From assembly GCA_002371755.1 (NCBI GenBank), contig DFGM01000098.1:2234-14123 (forward strand): DNA of 11,890 bases, written 5' to 3'. The stretch comes from Verrucomicrobia bacterium UBA3750. GTDB taxonomy: Bacteria; Verrucomicrobiota; Kiritimatiellia; RFP12; UBA1067. Of this stretch, positions 5,408 through 11,890 are shown piece after piece (the stretch's first letter is position 1; every line of letters starts with the position of its first letter). A program made the position numbers and the translations under genes. Under the pieces are notes generated by a model, which ran no database searches, was not told the origin of the DNA, and was given only the letters and a program-made list of their open reading frames with translations.

Positions 5408-6241
5408 ATGGGCAAGACATACACAGACTTCTCGCAGTTGTCTAAGGGGATGTTTAGGAAGAGCGACCCAGTGGTGGAGGTCAAGCCGATTCCGAAGAAA
5501 TCGACTGGCGGAGACGCGGCTCTTGCCTACTTTGGCCTAAATGCGCCACAGCCGCCCTCTGGTGCGTCCGGCGCTGGGGCGATCAACGAGGCCTCCTCCG
5601 CGCTGAAAGCCCGCGTGGAGGCCGCTGAAGTCCAAATCGCCGCGATTGCGGCGGAGCGGGACTCTGCCAAGCGGAAGTACGACGATTTAGAACGCCAATT
5701 GGCCGACGAACGCACCGCAAGGCAAGCCGCTGAAGCGGAGAGGGATAGGCTGCGCGGGGAGGTTCTGCGGTTGCGCAGCGTGTTGGAGGACGCCCTGACC
5801 GCACCCGATTCCAAATCGGACTCCATGCCGATTCAGGAGGTTCATGTCGCAGGTCTGCTTGCGCCTCCCAAGACAAAAGAGGTGTTCAAGGGCGAGGTGC
5901 GCGAACACGTCCTTGCAGCACTTGCCGATGCGCAGGAATCCGCAAGCCAGTCCGCCCGCGAGCGCAGGGCGCAGATTCTTGCGGATGTGCTTGCGGCGAA
6001 CGTCCCGACAGGCGAATTGGAGCAGCGTCGAGGTGAACTGCGTCAGATAATCAAGGACACAGGCTCGTTCGTCGATGCCCGCACGATTTCCGCTCTTGAG
6101 AACATCGGTTTCAAATGCGTCTCGGGCAACAAGCATTGGAAACTCGACTACGCAAACGTTCGCATTCCAATCTCGAAAACGCCGTCCGATCGCCGCGCGG
6201 CGATGAATACGGCGACATCAATCGCCAACAGTTGCTTCTAA
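5408..6241 (+). CDS. Coiled-coil protein with HicA/YcfA-like C-terminal domain
   Basis: Protein of 277 residues, start ATG at 5408 after AGGAG at 5398-5402. Residues 1-60 are a polar, Pro/Gly/Ala-rich lead. Residues about 62-130 form a long coiled coil (ALKARVEAAEVQIAAIAAER and onward, rich in E, R, A). Residues about 155-220 are helical. The last 50 (ISALENIGFKCVSGNKHWKL, then ISKTPSDRRAAMNTA) resemble the small HicA/YcfA-type double-stranded-RNA-binding-like fold, with the GNKHWK strand carrying the His. That resemblance is an inference from pattern, not an assignment. No membrane segment is seen. The next start is only four bases after the stop. Confidence 0.65.
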   Translation: MGKTYTDFSQLSKGMFRKSDPVVEVKPIPKKSTGGDAALAYFGLNAPQPPSGASGAGAINEASSALKARVEAAEVQIAAIAAERDSAKRKYDDLERQLADERTARQAAEAERDRLRGEVLRLRSVLEDALTAPDSKSDSMPIQEVHVAGLLAPPKTKEVFKGEVREHVLAALADAQESASQSARERRAQILADVLAANVPTGELEQRRGELRQIIKDTGSFVDARTISALENIGFKCVSGNKHWKLDYANVRIPISKTPSDRRAAMNTATSIANSCF

Positions 6242-6245
6242 ACAC

Positions 6246-7832
6246 ATGAAAAGAACCCTCCATAGCCTTGTGACAGCATTTGCGGCCATTGTAGTGGCGG
6301 CGTGGATGGCATCGTCTGCGTTGGCCGACATAGTGTACGACTGCTTCAAGGTTGTCAATTATAGCGTGAACTGGCATATTGAATGCACACTCGATGGCTT
6401 CACGGATGCCGTCGACATCGCCATTGACGACAATGCGTACAACGGCTGGCGGGCGGGCGACCACGGAAGCAGGATATATGCGTATCTTGCGGCGGTATCG
6501 TCAAATGAAACCGTAGATGACGAGGTGTTCAGCGCGGCGGAAGGTCTGATTGAGTTCCCAAACCAGAGCGACTTCATAGTTGCATTTGCAGTCGGATGCC
6601 GTAGCGAAAAAGTAATTGACGGCTACATTGGCTGGGTGCATCTTGCATACGAAGGCGGCACGATTGTCCTCAAGGGCGGTGCGCTCAATACGGAGCGGGG
6701 CGGCTCGATAACTGCGGGGATTGAAGAGCCGGCGAGCGACCTCGACTGGCGGACGGTCGACCACGGCGATTGGCTGGAGCTTGCGGAAAACTGTATCCCG
6801 CCGGATACGACGGGCCGCGTAGTGATACCGCGCCAGATAGACGGCAAGCCCGTGACGGCGGTGGGCGAGGCGGCATTCTATGGATGCAGCCTGATAACAA
6901 GCCTTCAGATTCCGAACTCCATATCCAACATCGGCTACAAGGCTTTTTCGGGATGCTCCGCGATAACGACGCTGTCGATTCCGTCGTCCGTCACGAACAT
7001 GGACGCAGCGGCGTTTCGGGATTGCCTCAGCCTCCAGACGTTGTCGCTGCACGGCCCGGCGACGATTGTCGAAGATGCCGTGCGGGAACTGCCCGCGCTC
7101 GGTAGCCTCGAATTCGGGAAATCGGTGCGGACGATAATGGCGGGAGCTGTGGTAGAGTGTCCCAACCTCGCATCGCTCTCAATACCAGGCGATGTGGTTC
7201 TGGTCGAGCCGGGCGCGTTTGTGGAGTGTCCGCTTCTGAAATCGGTATCCGTTCACTGGCTTACGAAAGCTGATGCATCATCGTTTCCTGAAGGATGCGA
7301 AATAACGCGATATGGCATAGACCATCTGCCCAGCCGTCCATTTTACGAACCTGAGCTCACCGACGCCGAGATGCTGCAGTTCGTCGACATAGTCGGACGC
7401 GAGGCGCTCGTCGGACGGTCGTGGTTGTCATGGAGTACGCGGCCAAGCGATGATGCGAGTCTAAGGGGCATGGACAGGGCTTGCGTCAGGTTGGGGCTTT
7501 ACCCCACCTCATTCACCTCGTATTCCGGACCATACCGATACTTCTACTTCGGGAAGCCGACTATAAGCGTTCTTCAATTCGACTATGCAAACCGCACCAT
7601 CAGACTGAAGGTCAATCCGCCGGATGGTTCGCACGTGGCAGCAATGCCGATGCTTGAATACATCCATCTGATAGCGATTTTCGATTTTGGGAATGCCAGC
7701 GAGAGCGAATTTGAGATTCCTCTTTCAGACGTGAGCATCAACTTCTCTGGCTACATGACGAGAGGAGAGTTCTCTCTGACCTACCCCGAAACCGGTGCGC
7801 AGTTCATTTATCTGCGGATAGGAGATAAGTGA
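6246..7832 (+). CDS. Secreted BspA-like leucine-rich-repeat protein
   Basis: Protein of 528 residues. Residues 1-27 are a classical signal peptide (KR, then a hydrophobic stretch, cut after SSALA). Residues 28-165 are a beta-rich unknown domain. Residues about 188-355 hold about seven LRR_5 repeats of roughly 23 residues (VVIPRQIDGKPVTAVGEAAF, FYGCSLITSLQIPNSISNIG, and so on) with the AF-GC-L-SL-IP rhythm of Treponema/Bacteroides BspA proteins. Residues 356-528 are another uncharacterised domain rich in aromatic residues. Such proteins sit outside the cell and mediate binding; the ligand is unknown. No clear SD is visible before the ATG, which lies four bases after the previous stop. Confidence 0.85.
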   Translation: MKRTLHSLVTAFAAIVVAAWMASSALADIVYDCFKVVNYSVNWHIECTLDGFTDAVDIAIDDNAYNGWRAGDHGSRIYAYLAAVSSNETVDDEVFSAAEGLIEFPNQSDFIVAFAVGCRSEKVIDGYIGWVHLAYEGGTIVLKGGALNTERGGSITAGIEEPASDLDWRTVDHGDWLELAENCIPPDTTGRVVIPRQIDGKPVTAVGEAAFYGCSLITSLQIPNSISNIGYKAFSGCSAITTLSIPSSVTNMDAAAFRDCLSLQTLSLHGPATIVEDAVRELPALGSLEFGKSVRTIMAGAVVECPNLASLSIPGDVVLVEPGAFVECPLLKSVSVHWLTKADASSFPEGCEITRYGIDHLPSRPFYEPELTDAEMLQFVDIVGREALVGRSWLSWSTRPSDDASLRGMDRACVRLGLYPTSFTSYSGPYRYFYFGKPTISVLQFDYANRTIRLKVNPPDGSHVAAMPMLEYIHLIAIFDFGNASESEFEIPLSDVSINFSGYMTRGEFSLTYPETGAQFIYLRIGDK

Positions 7833-7833
7833 C

Positions 7834-8499
7834 ATGATGTTTGCCCGCATTCTCATCGCCGCGGCAGTGTGTGCAAGCAGGGTTGCCCCTTTGCCCGACA
7901 CGACGAAGGCCGCGGTAATCGACGACCTCTCGGTTCTGGGCGCGAAAAGCGAAATCGCTACGCCCGACTATCTTTTCAATACGATTGTAACGAACGAGAT
8001 GTACGATGCGACGGGAACGAATCAGAATTACTGGACCAAGAATCCGTATGTCGAAAGGTACAGGCTCTTCGTCGAACTCAATCAGGACGGGCATGAGGAT
8101 GTCATCATGTCCGCGCCCATCAACCAAAGTGGAACGGGCGGTCTTACGTATGGCGTCTATCTATGGACGAATGGCAACTATGTGTGCATCGGAGACATCG
8201 ACGGGCATCTCGGAAGCATCAAGGTAGAGCACATCAACGAACTCACAAGGGTGATATGGACGTACTCTCACAGCAGCTGCCAGTCGGGGTCGCTTGGCAC
8301 TTTCGTCGTTGAGGGCTGGTGCTGTGTCGACCACCGTCACTGCCACATTGAACTCGGTGACGAGGGGCAAACGCCGCCCACTGTCGGAAGCCAGTTGCTC
8401 GACATCATCAACAAGACCGCCACAGTTCCGATTCGCATCGAAAAGACCGAAACGAAAGATGGCAAGCTCTGTTGGCGCAAAGAGGAAGCAATGTTGTGA
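7834..8499 (+). CDS. Unknown exported protein, 221 aa
   Basis: AGGAGAT at 7819-7825 precedes the ATG, and the start is one base after the BspA-like stop. The N-terminus (MMFARILIAAAVCASRVAPL) is a short signal-like sequence. The body contains RLFVELNQDGHEDVIMSAP, a stretch resembling the calcium-binding Asp-rich loop of FG-GAP/VCBS repeats, then YGVYLWTNGNYVCIGDIDG. A cysteine-rich segment with CC and HCH follows. No enzyme family is recognised. Tight coupling to the BspA-like gene suggests that the two exported proteins act together. The C-terminus after about residue 190 is a polar tail. Confidence 0.6.
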   Translation: MMFARILIAAAVCASRVAPLPDTTKAAVIDDLSVLGAKSEIATPDYLFNTIVTNEMYDATGTNQNYWTKNPYVERYRLFVELNQDGHEDVIMSAPINQSGTGGLTYGVYLWTNGNYVCIGDIDGHLGSIKVEHINELTRVIWTYSHSSCQSGSLGTFVVEGWCCVDHRHCHIELGDEGQTPPTVGSQLLDIINKTATVPIRIEKTETKDGKLCWRKEEAML

Positions 8500-8545
8500 T
8501 TGCGTTCGTCATGTGCTGGCGGCAATGAAGGCGAATGCCTGATAC

Positions 8546-9454
8546 ATGAAAGGCAAAATGGCTATGTTCTATGGAAGCGAATATTCAGACCTGAAACCGG
8601 AGAACCCAGAATATGCGTTTATTGGGTCGCTCGGAGGGCTGTATCGGCTACTGCACAACTGCTGGCGGCGGGAGACATGCGCACCTCGTCTGCGGGAGAA
8701 ATGGAGCGAATCAAATCCGACCTGCGGGCAATGCTCCATCACGGCGTTTCTCGCGCAGGACATCTTCGGCGGCGAAGTGTATGGAGTGCCGAATAACGAC
8801 GGCAGCTATCATTGCTTCAATGTGGTGGGGGATGCCGTGTTCGACCTCACGAGCGAACAGTTCGACCATCCGCTTGAATACATGCGGGACTTCCTCCAAA
8901 GCCGCGAGACGCATTTCGCCAAGGCGGAGAAGAAAGCGCGCTATGAATCGTTGAAGGCGGCGCTATTGCGAATGCGCCATGACACAGTTGCTGCCGCACC
9001 TCGCCTAACGACCCTCTGCTATATTGAGAAGGACGGTTGCTGGCTTGTCCTGCACCGCACAAAGAAGGAGCATGACGAGAACGGGGACAAGTGGATTGGC
9101 GTGGGCGGAAAGTTCGAGTATGGGGAAAGCCCGGAGGAATGCGCTCTCCGCGAGGTGAAGGAAGAAACAGGGCTCACAATGACCGATTACCGCTTTCGCG
9201 GCATAGTCACGTTCGTCTCGGACGAGTGGGGGACGGAATACATGCATCTCTTCACCTGCTCGGCTTTTGATGGCGAACTAACCGACTGTGATGAAGGCGA
9301 GCTTGTGTGGCTTCCCAAGGCGGAACTGTTCAAGAAAAAGATGTGGGCGGGCGACCGAATCTTCCTCAAGGCACTTGACGAACAAGACGAATTCTTTTCG
9401 CTGAAACTCCGCTATTGCGGCGAGAGTCTGGTGGAAGCCAAATTCGGCAGGTAA
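8546..9454 (+). CDS. YunG-like domain fused to a MutT-type NUDIX hydrolase
   Basis: Protein of 302 residues. The first half (about 25-140) is YunG-like: TCAPRLREKW, GQCSITAFLAQDIFGGEVYG, DGSYHCFNVV and FDLTSEQF. Cys63, His89 and Asp100 are spaced as in a papain-like triad, which is suggestive only. The second half (about 152-302) is NUDIX, with the box at 188-210: G188, E194, R202-E203, E206-E207 and G209. It has WIGVGGKFEYGE as in 8-oxo-dGTP diphosphatases, so nucleotide sanitising is likely. YunG-NUDIX fusions exist in other bacteria. Starts at 8546 (MKGK), 8558 and 8564 are all possible; AAAGG at 8549-8553 suits 8564 best, but the ATG at 8546 is kept as the longest. Confidence 0.85.
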   Translation: MKGKMAMFYGSEYSDLKPENPEYAFIGSLGGLYRLLHNCWRRETCAPRLREKWSESNPTCGQCSITAFLAQDIFGGEVYGVPNNDGSYHCFNVVGDAVFDLTSEQFDHPLEYMRDFLQSRETHFAKAEKKARYESLKAALLRMRHDTVAAAPRLTTLCYIEKDGCWLVLHRTKKEHDENGDKWIGVGGKFEYGESPEECALREVKEETGLTMTDYRFRGIVTFVSDEWGTEYMHLFTCSAFDGELTDCDEGELVWLPKAELFKKKMWAGDRIFLKALDEQDEFFSLKLRYCGESLVEAKFGR

Positions 9455-9716
9455 GGTCTCGTCAATATCGCTCAAGCACCCTGTAATGAAACTTTGAAAT
9501 GAACATGGAACAGCGGGTTCGGCTGATTGCAGGCTGACGGGGCGGTTGTGATGCCGCACCACGCAAGACCCTGAAAAGGCGCGACAGAGCCATAGTGCGC
9601 CGTCAAAGGCACGACACCATCTGGAATCGCCCACTGCGAACCCCTTAAAAACAGCGGCTCATAATCTTGCCGACGAGAATGACGTCCCGCCGCCCATTCC
9701 CAAAAACCAAAAAATA
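9455..9716. other. Intergenic stretch without an intact gene
   Basis: Apart from the small-gene scrap at 9499 and a possible promoter at its right end, nothing coding is convincing here. Open frames on the minus strand are uninterpretable and overlap the NUDIX gene or the next gene. The last 30 bases turn A-rich (AAAAACCAAAAAATATGG), unlike the GC-rich neighbourhood. No clear terminator is seen after the NUDIX gene. Confidence 0.5.
9499..9537 (+). pseudogene. Truncated copy 3 of the 46-residue gene
   Basis: Bases 9499-9513 are identical to 1667-1681, the start of the 46-residue gene. The translation MNMEQRVRLIAG then meets a TGA at 9535-9537, while the intact copy reads MNMEQRARLYDEIQ. Similarity ends after the ninth codon, so this is a 5' scrap cut by a junction near 9526-9530. 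It again lies behind a NUDIX gene. Confidence 0.65.
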
Positions 9717-9725
9717 TGGTAAAAT
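9717..9725 (+). promoter_or_regulatory. Possible extended -10 promoter element
   Basis: TGGTAAAAT fits the extended -10 form (TG-n-TAAAAT) downstream of an A-rich run that could act as an UP-like element. No convincing -35 box is seen. Transcription would begin near 9732, upstream of the TTG at 9773 and about at the alternative TTG at 9731, favouring the later start. Confidence 0.35.
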
Positions 9726-9772
9726 AAGTCTTGTCTTGGTTCAATACATCTGATTTCGGGAGCAGGCAGAGT

Positions 9773-10528
9773 TTGAAGTTCACATACCAGTACAAAACAA
9801 GCGACGGCGAACGGCATACGGGAACATATGCCGCGCGTTCCCGTTCTGCCGTCTATGACGAACTTCGAGCCAAGGGCATCAAGGCGTTTAGCGTCGAACC
9901 CGCGCCGGGATTTCTGAATCGCTTGTCTGGTCTGCTCGGCTGGCGCGTTGGGCTGATTGTCCTGTTTGCTGCCATTGCCATTGTCTCCTCGCTTGCCTAC
10001 CTCCGCGAAAAGAACGAGCCGCCTGTTGTCGAAGAGGATGTGTTTCTCGCCGCCTCCCGTCGCCAGATTATTGGTGATACGGCGATCATCGAGGCGGGCA
10101 TTAAGAGCGGCTGGAGTGACGTGTTCCCAGAGGAAGGAGAGCGCTTTCTCGCCTCCTTTGCGATTCCAGGCGTTCCCGCCGGAGTTAAGACCACTAATGT
10201 GGCGGAACTCGAAGCCGCACTCAAGCGCAAGGTCGCAATCGCCCCCGACGATTCGATGGAGGCGAAGCAGATAAAGTCTATGGTCGAGGGCATGAAGGAC
10301 GAACTCCGCCGCTACCTCTCCAAGGGCGGCACGATCCTCGGCTACGGAGAGCGGCTCGTCGAGCGCCAGGAGCAGGAACTTTCCTACTACCGCCGCATCA
10401 AGGAGGAGATAGAAACCGCCGCCAAGAGCGGCATCCCTGATGCCGAGGTCGAGGCGAAGTGGAAGTCCTGCAACGCCGAACTCCGCAATATGGGCATCAA
10501 ACTTGTCCCCATGCCGGAGCAGGAGTAG
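9773..10528 (+). CDS. Single-pass membrane protein with GspF-N-like cytoplasmic domain
   Basis: The TTG start at 9773 is chosen because CGGGAGCAGG lies about 10 bases upstream and a possible promoter ends near 9730; a TTG at 9731 would add 14 residues but has no SD. Residues 1-50 (LKFTYQYKTSDGERHTGTYA, SRSAVYDELRAKGIKAFSVE) resemble the short N-terminal domain of GspF-type secretion proteins. A transmembrane segment (VGLIVLFAAIAIVSSLAYL) follows at about 59-77. The remainder is helical and charged, containing EAALKRK and RQEQELSYYRRIKEEIETAA, with a coiled-coil tendency. Function is unknown. Codon use is GC-rich like the upstream train. Confidence 0.65.
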   Translation: MKFTYQYKTSDGERHTGTYAARSRSAVYDELRAKGIKAFSVEPAPGFLNRLSGLLGWRVGLIVLFAAIAIVSSLAYLREKNEPPVVEEDVFLAASRRQIIGDTAIIEAGIKSGWSDVFPEEGERFLASFAIPGVPAGVKTTNVAELEAALKRKVAIAPDDSMEAKQIKSMVEGMKDELRRYLSKGGTILGYGERLVERQEQELSYYRRIKEEIETAAKSGIPDAEVEAKWKSCNAELRNMGIKLVPMPEQE

Positions 10529-10730
10529 CGGTTTGCGCCGTAGCCGCTCGTAGCGGCGTTTCTGGCGCGTTTTCGCAACAGTAGCGGCGGCAGTTGCCCC
10601 ACCCATTCAGCAAAGCCCACAGCGCCGTTCCTGGCGCGCTCCTGCGCCGTTTTCCTCTGCACATCTCTGCGCCGCGTCTGCCACGGGCGCAAGAGGTGGG
10701 GTGCGCTATTGTTGTGGATTCCGTCTGTAG
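10529..10730. repeat. GC-rich gap with degenerate direct repeats
   Basis: No intact gene is seen. A 21-base segment at 10553-10573 and one at 10622-10642 match at 16 of 21 positions, sharing the core CTGGCGCG. TAGCGG occurs three times, and GCGCCGT recurs at the right. This looks like non-coding repeat debris, or possibly a small REP-like element. No integron-type attC core pair was found on reading. Confidence 0.4.
10543..10557. terminator. Perfect 6-bp hairpin, possible weak terminator
   Basis: GCCGCT-CGT-AGCGGC forms a 6-bp stem with a 3-base loop, 14 bases after the stop of the membrane-protein gene. It is followed only by GTTTCTGG and, farther on, CGTTTTCG, so the T-tract is poor. It may be a terminator or part of a palindromic repeat. 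Confidence 0.35.
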
Positions 10731-10778
10731 CCCGTTGTCGGCTATCAGAGCAATACGGCCAATGCTACACGTAATACG

Positions 10779-11486
10779 ATGATGGCACCTACATTCCTCA
10801 GCGTTGGCTCCACAACGGGATGCAAGCTCTCCGATCTCACGGTCACAGGTTACGATGCACCTGAATGGATTGAAGAGGATGAGTATTATGAAGGTGGCTG
10901 CGGAGCTGGCGACTTCGTTCTCCAGTTTCTCAACGCCAATGGCTCTGTTGCTTCAAGATACTATTGGATAGACGATGGCGAAACCGCCGCTGGTTGGTAT
11001 GCGTCAAACACAGCCGCGCCTATCACTGGCGGTGCTACTTCGGTTAGCATTCCTGCAGGAACAGCGGCATGGGTCATCGGTACTGGCAAGACACTTCAGA
11101 CGGCCGGTCAGGTCGGCGTTGAGGATATTGCTTTCACTATGAACGCCACGCGCAACACCGCTGCTGGCAACTCCACTCCTGTTGACCTGACCCTTGCCAA
11201 GTTGACTGTGTCTGGCTATGATGCCCCCGAATGGATTGAAGAGGACGAATACTTCGAAGGTGGTTGTGGTGCTGGCGATTTTGTTCTTCAGTTCCTCAAT
11301 GCAAATGGCAGTGTTGCCGCTCGTTACTATTGGATAGATGATGGTGAAACAGCTCCAGGTTGGTATGCATCGAACACGGCTGCGGCTATTGACGGAGGCG
11401 CTTCGTCTGTCAACATCCCCGCTGGTAAGGGTGCGTGGATTATTGGCACGGGCAAGACATTGAACATTCCCGCTCCGGAACTCTAA
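10779..11486 (+). CDS. Two-unit repeat protein, probably 5'-truncated
   Basis: The 235-residue frame consists of two repeats offset by 122 residues. Each holds YDAPEWIEEDEY, EGGCGAGDFVLQFLNANGSV, RYYWIDDGET and GWYASNTAA, then an IPAG...W-IGTGKTL end. The units agree at about 71 of 82 residues. The style is that of secreted beta-rich repeat proteins, but there is no signal peptide and no SD before the ATG at 10779. The frame stays open back to a TAG at 10728, and those extra codons (GYQSNTANATRNT) match the linker before unit 2 (NATRNT), so repeat 1 begins before the ATG. A lost 5' end or a frameshift is the likely reason. Codons end in T more often than in the upstream genes. Confidence 0.7.
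   Translation: MMAPTFLSVGSTTGCKLSDLTVTGYDAPEWIEEDEYYEGGCGAGDFVLQFLNANGSVASRYYWIDDGETAAGWYASNTAAPITGGATSVSIPAGTAAWVIGTGKTLQTAGQVGVEDIAFTMNATRNTAAGNSTPVDLTLAKLTVSGYDAPEWIEEDEYFEGGCGAGDFVLQFLNANGSVAARYYWIDDGETAPGWYASNTAAAIDGGASSVNIPAGKGAWIIGTGKTLNIPAPEL
10851..11096 (+). repeat. Coding repeat, unit 1
   Basis: First of two homologous 246-base coding units; the partner starts 366 bases downstream. Differences are mostly at third codon positions. Confidence 0.8.
11217..11462 (+). repeat. Coding repeat, unit 2
   Basis: Second unit, in the same frame as 10851-11096 and nearly the same protein, with many silent changes. This indicates an old duplication kept under protein-level selection. Confidence 0.8.
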
Positions 11487-11541
11487 ACAATTTTGTGCGG
11501 TGCAAGGTGTGCCGTGCAGATAAAACAAAAGGAAACAGACA

Positions 11542-11890
11542 ATGAAAAAACTACTCGCTCTTGCAGCTGTTGCAATTGCTGCAATTAATCTAAACGCAGC
11601 CTCCGTCGTGTGGCAGGCCACAAAGGGTGCGCTCTACGATGGTGCTGAAACGCCCGCCAAGATTACATCTGGTAGTGCATACCTGATGTTTGTAACAGCA
11701 AGCTATACGCAGAACGACCTTCTTGCGGCATTCGTTGCTGCCGAAGGCAAGGCGGACGCTACACTTGCGGCAATGACCGCATCTGGCGCAATGGCAACTG
11801 GTGCAGGCTCAATTGGAGCTAGCAATTCGCGTCCTGCCGGCACAAGCACTTACGATTTGACAGCCGACGGAACTGCATACTTCGTGGTGT
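11542..11890 (+). CDS. Start of a secreted protein (runs off window)
   Basis: The ATG at 11542 follows AAGGA at 11529-11533. MKKLLALAAVAIAAINLNAA is a standard signal peptide with likely cleavage near residue 19-20. The visible 116 residues continue SVVWQATKGALYDGAETPAK, then Ala/Thr/Gly-rich sequence with little charge (LAAMTASGAMATGAGSIGAS) and a strand-like YDLTADGTAYFVV. No family is certain; the style matches exported Verrucomicrobia/Kiritimatiellae surface proteins, by recall only. No stop is seen before the window end. T-ending codons are common, as in the repeat protein before it. Confidence 0.8.
   Translation, partial: MKKLLALAAVAIAAINLNAASVVWQATKGALYDGAETPAKITSGSAYLMFVTASYTQNDLLAAFVAAEGKADATLAAMTASGAMATGAGSIGASNSRPAGTSTYDLTADGTAYFVV

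Noticed and set aside
8466..8499. Resemblance of KLCWRKEE at the end of the 221-residue protein to the NUDIX tail LCWKIAR
   Set aside because: Only about ten bases agree and the context differs; too short to call homology.
8500..8545. Possible gene tail (VRHVLAAMKANA-stop) between the exported protein and the YunG-NUDIX gene
   Set aside because: The open stretch is too short and has no relative in the window to confirm it as a remnant.
1..9454. Integron cassette array
   Set aside because: Genes overlap or abut, leaving no room for attC sites; no integrase or paired GTTRRRY/RYYYAAC cores were noticed on reading.
9716..9727. ATG GTA AAA TAA in frame with the membrane-protein gene, a possible true start followed by a nonsense mutation
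   Set aside because: It has no SD, the sequence fits an extended -10 better, and a well-spaced start exists at 9773. Not excluded, but the weaker reading.
9659..10606. Long minus-strand open frame of 315 codons
   Set aside because: It lies opposite the membrane-protein gene, whose protein has a clear transmembrane helix and coherent domains. The minus-strand translation resembles no family and is a codon-bias shadow.
11487..11528. Terminator-like hairpin between the repeat protein and the last gene
   Set aside because: Words such as GGTGCA and GTGCCG do not pair on closer reading, and no T-run follows.

Overview
The window reads as an accessory, recombination-scarred region of a Gram-negative-type bacterium. 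Coding is entirely on the + strand, GC is moderately high, and several genes start at good GAGGTG or AAGGA Shine-Dalgarno (SD) sequences. A BspA-type leucine-rich-repeat protein, a tandem-repeat extracellular-type protein and another signal-peptide protein at the right edge suggest the Verrucomicrobiota/Kiritimatiellae or a similar gut lineage. That placement is recalled from protein style, not shown by the sequence.

Region 1 (1-9454) is a tightly packed co-directional train with no gap longer than about 50 bases; several start/stop pairs overlap or touch. In order it holds: the tail of an unknown gene; an HNH endonuclease with an EVE/PUA-like N-terminal region; two unknown proteins of 108 and 111 residues; a 46-residue helical protein; a two-helix membrane peptide; a broken molybdenum-cofactor-carrier (SLOG-type) fragment; a flavin reductase-like protein; a NYN-LOTUS putative RNase; a VanX-type D-Ala-D-Ala dipeptidase with a signal peptide; a macrodomain ADP-ribosyl hydrolase; an ADP-ribose NUDIX pyrophosphatase; a 47-residue paralogue of the 46-residue protein; a coiled-coil protein with a HicA-like tail; two secreted proteins, one BspA-like; and a YunG-NUDIX fusion.

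Region 2 (9455-10778) has two gene-free gaps around a membrane protein with a GspF-N-like cytoplasmic domain. The first gap holds a 5' scrap of the 46-residue family and a possible extended -10 promoter. The second holds a small hairpin and GC-rich degenerate repeats.

Region 3 (10779-11890) holds a protein made of two 122-residue repeats with no visible signal peptide or SD, probably 5'-truncated, followed by the start of a signal-peptide protein that runs off the window.

Recurrent themes are nucleotide and ADP-ribose handling (macrodomain, two NUDIX domains, a SLOG-like fragment), nucleic-acid cleavage (HNH, NYN) and gene scraps at junctions. The scraps include a duplicated NUDIX 3' end upstream of the dipeptidase, three copies of a small-protein 5' end, and a 21-base identity between the window edge and a downstream gene. 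The best-supported unusual point is this pattern of reused gene ends. A defence or NAD-centred role for the train is only a hypothesis.
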